From Chitinophaga pinensis (lineage in GTDB: Bacteria > Bacteroidota > Bacteroidia > Flavobacteriales_D > Crocinitomicaceae), in the NCBI GenBank assembly GCA_945863605.1, contig CAMAZP010000028.1, forward strand, positions 1-42,167: a stretch of 42,167 nt of DNA. The letters run 5' to 3'. Shown in pieces: positions 1-8,043 of this stretch; the first letter of the stretch is position 1; the number at the start of each line of letters is the position of its first letter. The position numbers and the translations under genes were made by a program. The notes under the pieces were generated by a model. That model ran no database searches and was not told the origin of the DNA. It was given only the letters and a program-made list of their open reading frames with translations.

Positions 1-396
1 ACTTACAATTACGATTACTCCAAATGTTACTCCCACGTTTTCTTCGGTAGGTCCATTCTGTTCAGGAGCCACAATTAATGCATTACCGACAACATCGAAT
101 GAGGGAATCACAGGAACTTGGTCACCTGTACTTGATAATACAGCGACAACGACATATACATTTACACCGACTGCTGGTCAGTGTGCAACTACCACCACAC
201 TTACAATTACGATTACTCCAAATGTTACTCCCACGTTTTCTTCGGTAGGTCCATTCTGTTCAGGAGCCACAATTAATGCATTACCGACAACATCGAATGA
301 GGGAATCACAGGAACTTGGTCACCTGTGCTAGATAATACAGCGACAACAACATATACATTTACACCGACTGCTGGTCAGTGTGCAACTATAGCTCA
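1..396 (+). repeat. Two tandem copies of a 198-bp coding repeat
   Basis: Bases 1-198 and 199-396 are head-to-tail copies in frame (66 codons each). Over 1-190 versus 199-388 I count three differences, all at third codon positions and all synonymous (Val, Leu, Thr). The last 8 bases of the second copy diverge as it runs into the C-terminal module. The array probably continues to the left of the window. Confidence 0.93.
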
Positions 397-688
397 AACC
401 ACTATTATTATAAACAGTACACCAACAGTCAGTGTTACTTGTTCTAATATTTGTATAGGATCTACAACAACTGTATCAGCAACAACATCTCCTGTAGGAG
501 TTTATAGCTTTGTTTGGACTGTACCGAGTGGTCCTAATCCTGGAAATGTAAATAGTTTTGTAACTGGAATAACAGGAACATATTCTGTATTTATTACAGA
601 TACCACTACAAATTGTGTAAGTACTATTGATAATTGTACAATTGGAATACAGGCTCAGCCAAGTGTCATATTTTTAAGTCCACCTTAA
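2..688 (+). CDS. C-terminal part of a large secreted Ig/PKD-like repeat protein (5' end outside window)
   Basis: The frame is open from base 2, so the gene starts before the window and the first ATG seen (326) is internal. The visible 228 residues hold two copies of a 66-residue Thr/Ser-rich module (GPFC near its start, GTWSP in the middle, YTFTPTAGQC near its end). A different module of about 90 residues follows, with four cysteines (TCSNIC, then NC and DNC), and the protein ends QPSVIFLSPP. The modules resemble the PKD-like or Ig-like repeats of Bacteroidota surface adhesins. The last 89 residues match the C-terminus of the protein encoded at 30857-33826 at about 66 positions, and both stop at the same residue. 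Neither the gliding-associated C-terminal domain nor a classical T9SS sorting domain is visible. Secretion is inferred from composition and from that paralogue, which has a signal peptide. The substrate or ligand is unknown. Confidence 0.8.
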   Translation, partial: LTITITPNVTPTFSSVGPFCSGATINALPTTSNEGITGTWSPVLDNTATTTYTFTPTAGQCATTTTLTITITPNVTPTFSSVGPFCSGATINALPTTSNEGITGTWSPVLDNTATTTYTFTPTAGQCATIAQTTIIINSTPTVSVTCSNICIGSTTTVSATTSPVGVYSFVWTVPSGPNPGNVNSFVTGITGTYSVFITDTTTNCVSTIDNCTIGIQAQPSVIFLSPP

Positions 689-783
689 ATAATTAAATTT
701 AGAATTATTATTCGTGTTAGTTGGATATATTCTTCCTTATCTTAGTCTTGATTAAAGAAAGAATAAGGGATAAAAAAATAGAT

Positions 784-791
784 TATCTTTG
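784..791 (+). promoter_or_regulatory. Bacteroidota -7 box (TATCTTTG) of purK
   Basis: It matches TAnnTTTG exactly and ends 4 bases before the purK ATG. No -33 element is evident at the usual distance. The transcript would start at or almost at the start codon. Confidence 0.45.
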
Positions 792-795
792 CCTT

Positions 796-1938
796 ATGAA
801 ATCAAAATGGTATGGAGAAGATAAGCGTATTGGTATACTAGGTGGTGGACAATTAGGAAGAATGTTACTTCAAGAAGCATTCAATCTTAATATTCATCTG
901 CACTTTTTAGATCCGGATAGAAATGCGCCATGCTCTAAAATTGCACATTCGTTCACAGTAGGTAGCTTTACAGATTATGAAACTGTTTTAGCTTTTGGAA
1001 AAGACAAAGATTTAATCAGTGTTGAAATTGAAAATGTAAACATAGCTGCATTAAAAGCACTTGAAGAACAAGGTGTTGCTGTTTTTCCTCAAGCTCACAT
1101 TTTAGAATTGATTCAAGATAAAGGTTTACAAAAGCAATTTTATGTGGAAAATAACATTCCAACTGCGCCATTTGAACTGATTGAAAATAAAGCAGATTTA
1201 TTGGCTAAAGTTCAGTATCCGATTGTACACAAATTAAGAAAAGGAGGTTACGATGGAAAAGGCGTTCAAATCTTGAAGAATGAAGCCGATGCACATGAAT
1301 CTTTTGATACGTCCTCTTTACTAGAAGAAAAAATTCCGTTCGTAAAAGAACTTTCTGTGATCGTTGCTCGCACAGAAAATGGCGAGACAAAAGCTTTTCC
1401 CACTGTTGAATGTGAGTTTAGTTCCGAAGCAAATTTGGTAGAATTTCTTTTTGCTCCAGCAGCGATTAGTGATGAATTAGAACAGCAAGCGAAAGATTTG
1501 GCGATTTCAGTAATTGAAAAATTAAACATGGTTGGGATTCTTGCTGTGGAAATGTTCCTTGATAAAGAGGGGAATTTATTAGTCAATGAAATTGCGCCAA
1601 GACCACATAATAGCGGTCATCACACGATTGAATGCAATGTTACTTCTCAATTCGCTCAGCATTTAAGAGCAATTCTAAACCTTCCACTTGGCGATACTTC
1701 CATTACCAAAGCAGGAGCAATGATTAATTTGTTAGGTGAAAAAGGGTTTGAAGGCAAAGCAGTGTATGAAGGATTGGAAGCTGCTTTAGAAATACCTGGC
1801 GTTTATCCCCATATTTATGGTAAAGAAATCACAAAACCTTTCCGTAAAATGGGACACGTAACAATAACAGATGCAACAGTTGAAGCAGTAAAACTGAAAG
1901 CTAAAAAAGTTCAAAATACAATCAGAGTTATTTGTTAA
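796..1938 (+). CDS. purK: N5-carboxyaminoimidazole ribonucleotide synthase, PurK
   Basis: This is an ATP-grasp enzyme of de novo purine synthesis. It carboxylates AIR with bicarbonate and ATP to give N5-CAIR, which PurE then rearranges. The N-terminus has the PurK nucleotide-fold signature (IGILGGGQLGRM), followed by VEIENVN. The ATP-grasp core includes GGYDGKGVQ and the metal-site segment VNEIAPRPHNSGHHT. The 380 residues from ATG 796 fit the family. The open frame reaches upstream to a TTG at 721, but the extra residues are hydrophobic and unrelated to PurK, and a -7 box lies at 784-791, so I use ATG 796. No purE is present in the window. The gene stands alone between the repeat protein and the ATPase gene. 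Confidence 0.95.
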   Translation: MKSKWYGEDKRIGILGGGQLGRMLLQEAFNLNIHLHFLDPDRNAPCSKIAHSFTVGSFTDYETVLAFGKDKDLISVEIENVNIAALKALEEQGVAVFPQAHILELIQDKGLQKQFYVENNIPTAPFELIENKADLLAKVQYPIVHKLRKGGYDGKGVQILKNEADAHESFDTSSLLEEKIPFVKELSVIVARTENGETKAFPTVECEFSSEANLVEFLFAPAAISDELEQQAKDLAISVIEKLNMVGILAVEMFLDKEGNLLVNEIAPRPHNSGHHTIECNVTSQFAQHLRAILNLPLGDTSITKAGAMINLLGEKGFEGKAVYEGLEAALEIPGVYPHIYGKEITKPFRKMGHVTITDATVEAVKLKAKKVQNTIRVIC

Positions 1939-1968
1939 GGCAGTTTTTTACATTGTGTTTTCTCCAAT

Positions 1969-2106
1969 TATGTAAAATAGCAAGCTTTAAAAGTGTAAAG
2001 TAAATTACTCAAAATTTGTAAAGTAAATTAATCAAAATATGTAAAGTATATTATTCTAAATTTGTAAAGTAAAATGTTCTATATTTGTAAAGTAGAATTT
2101 TTAATT
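1969..2106 (+). repeat. Six 23-bp direct repeats upstream of the ATPase/DUF4143 gene
   Basis: The core gtaaagta recurs at 1995, 2018, 2041, 2064 and 2087, and a weaker copy (gtaaaata) begins at 1972. The spacing is exactly 23 bp each time. The fuller unit is about TTTGTAAAGTA followed by AT-rich sequence and tcAAAA. The last unit overlaps the -7 box of the next gene. The array could be a multi-site operator or an iteron-like protein-binding array. The repeats are far too short and too close together to be a CRISPR array. Confidence 0.88.
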
Positions 2107-2109
2107 TTG
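2102..2109 (+). promoter_or_regulatory. Bacteroidota -7 box (TAATTTTG) of the ATPase/DUF4143 gene
   Basis: It matches TAnnTTTG and ends 7 bases before ATG 2117. It overlaps the last 23-bp repeat, so a protein bound to the array would block it. Two further TAnnTTTG matches lie inside the array at 2057-2064 and 2080-2087. Confidence 0.4.
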
Positions 2110-2116
2110 CATTAAA

Positions 2117-3382
2117 ATGGACAATAAATCAAACTATATCAGTAGATTAACAGACGAAGAACTACTTAGAAAGTTAGACGTATCAGGTGCTTTATTAATT
2201 CGTGGTATGAAAGCTTGCGGTAAGACCGTTTCAGCTAAGCAATTTTCGAATAGTATATTACAATTAGATCAAGACGAACAAGTGCCACTTTTAATAGAAA
2301 CTGCGCCGCAAAGATTATTAATTGGTAAAACTCCACGACTTATCGATGAATGGCAGGAACAACCTAAAATTTGGAATTATATTCGCCACGAAGTTGATAA
2401 TCGCCAAGACGTTGCACAATTTATTTTAACTGGTTCAGCAAATCCTGAAGAAAACACAAAAATGCACTCCGGTGCAGGTCGTTTTACAATTCTAGATATG
2501 CGCACAATGAGTTGGCAAGAATTGGGTTTTTCAACGGGTAAAATGAGTTTAAAGCACTTATTTGAAGGTGCAAAAATTGTTTGTTTTGATGAACCAACTG
2601 AACTCGAATTTATTGTAGAACGCTTAATTATTGGTGGTTTTCCAGCTTTGATGAAGAAGAGTTGGAAGCAAGCGAGCGATATGAATCGAGCGTATGTGGA
2701 TCTACTAGCAGAGGTCGACATGAGTCGTGTTTCATCCATCAAGCGCGACCCACAAAAAGTTCGAAATTTACTACGTTCACTTGCTCGAAATACAGCTAAA
2801 ATGGTTGAAACAACAACTTTAGCAAGTGATATTCGTGCAAAAGATTTTATGGAAATTTCTCGTCCTTCGATTTACGATTACCTCGATGCACTCGACCGAC
2901 TAATGATTACAGAAAATCAGCCAGCATGGAATACACATATTCGATCATCTTCCTCTATGCGCAAATCGTCAAAACGCCATTTTTCGGACGTTTCGCTTGC
3001 GGTTGCGGCTTTGGGTTTGAATAAAGATGCCTTGTTGAAAGATTTGAAATTTACGGGTTTCTTGTTTGAATCAATGGTAACACATGATTTACGTGTGTAT
3101 GCACAAGTGAACGATGCCAAAGTGTTCCATTACCACGATTCGAGTGGTTTGGAAGTGGATGCTATTGTCCAAAAAAACAGCGGTGAGTGGTGTGCTTTTG
3201 AAATTAAATTAGGTGTAGGTCAAATCGAAGAAGCAGCTGCGAGCTTGAAGAAATTCGCTTCAATCTTAGATAAGGACAGCGTACAAGCGCCAAAATCTCT
3301 TAATATAATTACAGGTACAGGTATCAGCTATACAAGAAACGACGGAATCAATGTGATCTCCATGGCAAGCTTGGGTGCGTGA
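2117..3382 (+). CDS. AAA-type ATPase with C-terminal DUF4143 domain
   Basis: The 421 residues match the common prokaryotic ATPase/DUF4143 family. The P-loop is GMKACGKT (about residues 31-38). A Walker B-like strand is PRLIDEWQEQP, and FILTGSANP is a sensor-1-like segment. A helical, winged-helix-like region follows (SRPSIYDYLDALDRL), then the DUF4143 end with GLEVDAIV and FEIKLG. These last two look like the D and ExK of a PD-(D/E)xK nuclease fold. The cellular role of the family is unsettled; links to toxin-antitoxin systems and DNA metabolism have been suggested, and I do not assign one. The gene follows six 23-bp repeats that overlap its promoter, which suggests autoregulation. It converges with the helicase gene, and the two stop codons are 2 bases apart. 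Confidence 0.85.
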   Translation: MDNKSNYISRLTDEELLRKLDVSGALLIRGMKACGKTVSAKQFSNSILQLDQDEQVPLLIETAPQRLLIGKTPRLIDEWQEQPKIWNYIRHEVDNRQDVAQFILTGSANPEENTKMHSGAGRFTILDMRTMSWQELGFSTGKMSLKHLFEGAKIVCFDEPTELEFIVERLIIGGFPALMKKSWKQASDMNRAYVDLLAEVDMSRVSSIKRDPQKVRNLLRSLARNTAKMVETTTLASDIRAKDFMEISRPSIYDYLDALDRLMITENQPAWNTHIRSSSSMRKSSKRHFSDVSLAVAALGLNKDALLKDLKFTGFLFESMVTHDLRVYAQVNDAKVFHYHDSSGLEVDAIVQKNSGEWCAFEIKLGVGQIEEAAASLKKFASILDKDSVQAPKSLNIITGTGISYTRNDGINVISMASLGA

Positions 3383-3384
3383 TT

Positions 3385-6300
3385 TTAGCCCAATAGTGCC
3401 ATCAAATCTTCCTTTGCTAATGATTTCATTGCGTTTTCATCGACTTTGATGAGGTCTTCAACGAGTTCTTTTTTGCCAGCTTGAAGTTGTAGGATTTTGT
3501 CTTCGATGGTGTCGGGGCAAATCAAACGAATCGCCATCACGTTCTTTTTCTGTCCGATGCGGTAACAACGGTCGATTGCTTGGTTTTCCACCGCTGGATT
3601 CCACCACGGGTCAACGATAAACACGTAATCGGCTTCTGTTAAATTCAAACCAGTACCTCCAGCTTTTAAACTGATTAAAAACACGCGTTTATCTGCGTCA
3701 TCTTGGAACGATTGTACACGCGCTGATCGGTCTTTCGTTTGTCCAGTCAAGTATTCGTAAGCAATTTCTTTTTCGTCCAGACGCTTGCGAATGAGTTCCA
3801 ACATGCTCACAAATTGCGAGAAAACCAAGATTTTATGTTCACCGACTTTCTCTTCGATTTGCGCCAACAACTCATCTAATTTACTGGATTCGTTTCCATA
3901 AAAAGCTTCGTCGTTCAGTAATTCAGGGGAATTACAAATTTGTCGTAACTTCGTTAAACCTTGCAAAATGTGCATATTTTTGTTGGTCAACTCGTCGTTT
4001 TTGTCTGCTTTTTCCAAGAACAATTTGAATTCGTTGCGGTACGTTTCGTAAATGCGTCGCTGATTTTCACCCATCGGACAATGCATCACGATTTCTGTTT
4101 TGTCGGGAAGCTCGCTCGCTACTTGTTTTTTCGTTCTACGCAACAAGAATGGACTCAATTTTTGCTGCAATTCTTTCGCTCGTTTGCTGTCCTTGAATTT
4201 ATCAATCGGAATGGCATAATTGTCTTTGAAATGAGTTTGATTTCCCAGTAAGGATTGATTCGCAAAGGAAAATTGAGCATAAATATCAAAGGTATTGTTC
4301 TCGATGGGTGTTCCTGTCAATACAATTTTATTGCGCGATTGCAACAAACGAACGGCTTTGTATCGCTTTGATTCAGGGTTTTTTATCGCTTGTGATTCAT
4401 CCAAGAAAATGTAATCGAAGTCGATTTTTTTCAAGAAAGTAATGTCGCTTAACATCGTTCCGTAAGTGGTAATGATGATGTCGTATTTGTCAATTTTTTC
4501 GTGGTCTTTTTCGCGGTTCAAGCCGTAAATGACGTGGTATTTCAAACTTGGAGCAAATTTATCCAACTCCGCTTGCCAGTTGAAAATCAAAGAAGTAGGC
4601 AATACAATTAAATGCGTGCGCTTGCCATTTTTCTCTTTCAAGGACAAAATAAACGAAATAATTTGAATGGTTTTTCCTAATCCCATATCGTCCGCCAAAC
4701 AACCGCCAAAATTGAATTCATCAAGGAAATGCAACCAGTTCAAGCCGTGTTTTTGGTAATCGCGGAGTTTTGCTTTCAATTTCTTCGGAACGGCAACTGC
4801 ATCGATGTTGTTGAATTGATTAAATTTCGTTTTGAAAAGTGTCAATTCTTCTTTCACTTCATACGGCAACACTTCATCTTCAAACAAGGAATCAATCACT
4901 GTGAAATTGGCTTTTGAACTGCGAAATGCGTTGTCGTGAATTTCTCCTGACCGGAAGAATTTCGAATATTTTTCCAACCATTCATCGGGCAACATTCCTA
5001 GTTTTCCATCGCCAAGTTTGATAAATTTTGCTTGGTTGTAAACGGCTTTTTGTATGTCGCGCAATTTCACTTTTTCGGAACCAAACTCTATGTCCACCAA
5101 GGTGTCGAACCAATTGATTCCACTGGATATCGAAACGGATGTAGAGATTTTATGAGGACTGTAATTGTTGTTTTTAAGTTCATTAAATCCAAGAATTTCA
5201 ACTCCTTCTTTGCGCCAAGCTTCAAAGGCATCTAAAAACCAGCAGTCTTCTAAAAAGCGCTGTTTGTGTAGATAGAAAAATTCAAATTCAGTTTCTTGTT
5301 CTTCGAAGTGCGGGTGTGTGCTTTTTATTAATTCAATAAATCGAGCTTCTAAAGCGGAATCACGACTTACTTCAAATTGTAAACCTTTGGAATCGAGTGC
5401 ATACAGACGCATTTTACTGCGCGCAGGAATTTCTCGCTCTGCGTATTTGATTACAGGCGTAATCGTTATAAAGTCCTCGCTGTCTTTCAAATAAACGATT
5501 TTTTTCAATTCTTGATCGAAGCCACTTTCCTCTAATTGTTTTTTAGTTGCAGCTTTCAAATACGTGTATTGAATCTCGACTTTCCCTTCCAACCCGTCTA
5601 AAATCTTCGTTCTGAAAGCTGAAAATTGCGATTCGTGAATCATCAATTTATTTCCTTTTGTTTTAAAAAACTTCAATAGAACTAAGACTTTCGAGTTCAA
5701 AATGGGAATCAATTCGCTGTTTTTTTCTAGGAAGAACTCGTATTTCAATTTGAACCCTGAGAATGCCGTCGCGTTGTTGTCCATAACGATGTAAGGAGAA
5801 ACGTCATAAAAAGCATCTTTTTGGGAAACTTTCAACAACAAACTCACTTCTTTATTTTTGATGGTAATCGGCACAATTGATTTCGATGTGATGTTGTCTG
5901 AAATGCGCGGATTGTGCTGATAAATCGGATAATTTCTTGGGTTTTTCACTACTGCTTTTAATGCCTCCGTAATTTGTTCGGGCGTCAATTTATAGCTGTA
6001 ATAATCGTTTTTTTCTTCGAAGGACGTTAAGCTTGAAAAAAATTTAATTTCCTCTCCAATTTCGGTTTCAAGTAAAAATTGTTTAGCATCGACTTTTGAA
6101 ACTGGATTCTTTATTTTTCCATCTTTCGTCAGTTTAGCTGTTTGCAAAGCAATAAAGAAGTGCTCGTTATACGCTTGTTTTCCAACGACTAAGAAAATTT
6201 GTTCGTCGAGTAGAGAGGAGGTAGTTTTTAATTGTTTTGGTTGAAAAACGGTTTGCGGAATCAGTGCTTCTAATTTTTGGAGTTCACTTTCATTTATCGC

Positions 6301-7071
6301 TTGCAAACCTTTAATTTTCGCACTGATTTTCAATTTTGAATCTACGAATGTAACCTCGAAATAATTTTCTAAATCGGGCTCATTTTCCATTCCATAACGT
6401 TTCGCAAATTCTTTGAGTTGGTTTATTTTGAAATTGGAGTCAAAATAGATGCGAATACTATCATCATTTTTGAGAATATTGAGCGCATATTCTTGATGCG
6501 TACACATTTTACGTTTTTCTGCTTTGCAGTTACAGGAAAGTGTCAACAATGCATCTTGCAAATGAATTTTAATCCGTTGACGTTGATAGAACGTAATCAT
6601 AACGCTCATTTGCACAAAGTTCTCTTCGATGTGTTCAATGTCGAAATAGCGAAAGAAATCAGTTTGAATGCCACTCGAATGTTGCAAAATGAAACGATCA
6701 TCAAGCTGGTCAAAGCTAAAATCTTTAATGTAATAATCCGTAGGATGCACTTTTTCTATCGGTTTTGGTAAATCGTTTCCAAAAAGATTTGACTTTTCAA
6801 GCGATTCAAGTTCGTAAATTGCTTCGTTTAAAGTTGCCACAGTATGTTTGCAAACTCCAGCAAAATTATAAGGGCAAGAGCATTTTGTTTTTTTAACTGC
6901 ATCGCCTTTAAATTCTATGGAAATCGAGTAAACTTCTGTTCCAAAAGAAGAGGCAGTAATTTTATCGTCTTCGATTTGAAGGTTTGAAATCTTAACTTCA
7001 GTGGCACGTTGTCGCGTTTGAGAAGTGGAATAATTTTTTATGAAGGACTTTATCTCAGCGACTTTCGACAT
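3385..7071 (-). CDS. SNF2-family DEAD/DEAH helicase with N-terminal SWIM zinc fingers
   Basis: The 1228-residue protein resembles bacterial SNF2/RapA-class ATPases. Near residues 60-80 is a SWIM finger (CSCPYNFAGVCKH), and a second CxC...CxH motif (CNCKAEKRKMCTH) lies near 180-195. A long central region without recognised motifs precedes the ATPase core. Core motifs are LADDMGLGKTIQ (motif I, near 797), LDESQ (motif II, near 892), VLTGTPIENN (III), then SLKAGGTGLNL and AIDRCYRIGQ (V and VI). Such enzymes translocate on double-stranded DNA and remodel protein-DNA or polymerase-DNA complexes; the substrate here is unknown. The start is ATG with a near-match -7 box (TATCTTTA, minus strand, 7087-7094). 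It is transcribed alone. Confidence 0.93.
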   Translation of the reverse strand: MSKVAEIKSFIKNYSTSQTRQRATEVKISNLQIEDDKITASSFGTEVYSISIEFKGDAVKKTKCSCPYNFAGVCKHTVATLNEAIYELESLEKSNLFGNDLPKPIEKVHPTDYYIKDFSFDQLDDRFILQHSSGIQTDFFRYFDIEHIEENFVQMSVMITFYQRQRIKIHLQDALLTLSCNCKAEKRKMCTHQEYALNILKNDDSIRIYFDSNFKINQLKEFAKRYGMENEPDLENYFEVTFVDSKLKISAKIKGLQAINESELQKLEALIPQTVFQPKQLKTTSSLLDEQIFLVVGKQAYNEHFFIALQTAKLTKDGKIKNPVSKVDAKQFLLETEIGEEIKFFSSLTSFEEKNDYYSYKLTPEQITEALKAVVKNPRNYPIYQHNPRISDNITSKSIVPITIKNKEVSLLLKVSQKDAFYDVSPYIVMDNNATAFSGFKLKYEFFLEKNSELIPILNSKVLVLLKFFKTKGNKLMIHESQFSAFRTKILDGLEGKVEIQYTYLKAATKKQLEESGFDQELKKIVYLKDSEDFITITPVIKYAEREIPARSKMRLYALDSKGLQFEVSRDSALEARFIELIKSTHPHFEEQETEFEFFYLHKQRFLEDCWFLDAFEAWRKEGVEILGFNELKNNNYSPHKISTSVSISSGINWFDTLVDIEFGSEKVKLRDIQKAVYNQAKFIKLGDGKLGMLPDEWLEKYSKFFRSGEIHDNAFRSSKANFTVIDSLFEDEVLPYEVKEELTLFKTKFNQFNNIDAVAVPKKLKAKLRDYQKHGLNWLHFLDEFNFGGCLADDMGLGKTIQIISFILSLKEKNGKRTHLIVLPTSLIFNWQAELDKFAPSLKYHVIYGLNREKDHEKIDKYDIIITTYGTMLSDITFLKKIDFDYIFLDESQAIKNPESKRYKAVRLLQSRNKIVLTGTPIENNTFDIYAQFSFANQSLLGNQTHFKDNYAIPIDKFKDSKRAKELQQKLSPFLLRRTKKQVASELPDKTEIVMHCPMGENQRRIYETYRNEFKLFLEKADKNDELTNKNMHILQGLTKLRQICNSPELLNDEAFYGNESSKLDELLAQIEEKVGEHKILVFSQFVSMLELIRKRLDEKEIAYEYLTGQTKDRSARVQSFQDDADKRVFLISLKAGGTGLNLTEADYVFIVDPWWNPAVENQAIDRCYRIGQKKNVMAIRLICPDTIEDKILQLQAGKKELVEDLIKVDENAMKSLAKEDLMALLG

Positions 7072-7198
7072 GAAGTTTAAAAAGAGTAAAGATAAGGAAG
7101 ATATGTCGCACTTTTAGAGGTAGAAAAAAAGAATTGGGATGTGCAGATAATTAATTTTTCATGTTTGAACCTATGGAAAAAGGAAAATGGGGTAGTAG

Positions 7199-8002
7199 TT
7201 AGTTATTTTGAAAACCGTAAATCCTATCACAAACTTCACCCAACTTTTCAGGTAAAGTATCTTTATTCCATGGATGCGAGGCACCAAAAACGTGGTCTGT
7301 TGCTTGGATGGTAATGAGTTCTGTTTGTAACCAATTTGCTATTTGTTCGCCTTCTGAAATGGGAACGCTTGTGTCTTGGTCGCCATGAATTACTAAAACA
7401 GGAATAGTAATTGATTCACAAGCTTTTTGAATGTTTAATCGTTCTTCGTTGGCTTTGAAATCTTCATAAAGAGAATAATAATTCGGAAGATTTTGTTTTG
7501 TTCTTGAGTTAGCAACATAACGCACACCTGATTTTTTCCATTCTTCCAATGCTTCACCTGTTGGAAAGCGAGAAGCAATATCACAAATAGCAGCAAGTGT
7601 TACCGTTTTTTGAATGCGTTTGTCTTCGTTGCTTGCTAAAAGTGCAATTCCACCACCACGTGAATGCCCGATGAGATTAATCTTAAACGGAACTTCGATT
7701 TTTGTTTCCAGCCAATCCAAGACCAAGATTAAATCGTTTAATTCTTTGGAGTACGTATTTTCGCCAAAAGCTTGTTCGTCAGGGAAATCTATACCATTTT
7801 CAATCGTTCCACCGTTGTGAGTAGCGTTGTATTTACAGAAACCAAATCCTTTTTCAGTGAAATAATTTTGCATCAAATTCCAAGCACCCCAATCCTTGAA
7901 ACCCATGAAACCGTGTACAAAAATGATTAATTCGCCATTAAAATTTACAGGAATTACTAAGTCGATTAAGCTTTTACGATAGTTGGAACCAGTGTAAATC
8001 AT
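7199..8002 (-). CDS. Alpha/beta hydrolase, cytoplasmic serine esterase or peptidase-like
   Basis: This 267-residue alpha/beta-hydrolase has an oxyanion-hole motif VHGFMGFKDWG, a nucleophile elbow GHSRGG with Ser114, a candidate acid in IHGDQD (Asp208 or Asp210) and a candidate His237 in TDHVFG. No signal peptide is seen, so it is probably cytoplasmic. The layout recalls dienelactone-hydrolase or S9-type acyl hydrolases; the substrate cannot be told from sequence. It lies 41 bases downstream of the M14 peptidase gene on the same strand and may be read with it, although the functional link is unclear. Confidence 0.85.
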   Translation of the reverse strand: MIYTGSNYRKSLIDLVIPVNFNGELIIFVHGFMGFKDWGAWNLMQNYFTEKGFGFCKYNATHNGGTIENGIDFPDEQAFGENTYSKELNDLILVLDWLETKIEVPFKINLIGHSRGGGIALLASNEDKRIQKTVTLAAICDIASRFPTGEALEEWKKSGVRYVANSRTKQNLPNYYSLYEDFKANEERLNIQKACESITIPVLVIHGDQDTSVPISEGEQIANWLQTELITIQATDHVFGASHPWNKDTLPEKLGEVCDRIYGFQNN

Positions 8003-8043
8003 TGTTTTGGTCTAAAAGAATTTCGTCTTGAAAAGATAGTTAT

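Noticed and set aside
721..795. Longer PurK starting at TTG 721
   Set aside because: The extra 25 residues are unlike PurK, and a -7 promoter box lies at 784-791, after that TTG; the family N-terminus begins near ATG 796.
1969..2106. CRISPR array or origin iterons
   Set aside because: The 23-bp period leaves no spacers and there are no cas genes. There is also no replication gene nearby, so an operator-like array is the simpler reading.
3961..6771. Plus-strand open frames inside the helicase gene
   Set aside because: They lie antisense to a clear SNF2 gene and their products show no recognisable domains; they are shadows.
2117..7071. Defence island formed by the ATPase/DUF4143 and the SWIM/SNF2 helicase
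   Set aside because: The genes are convergent, not an operon. Both families are common as single chromosomal genes, and no methylase, toxin or other defence gene is adjacent.
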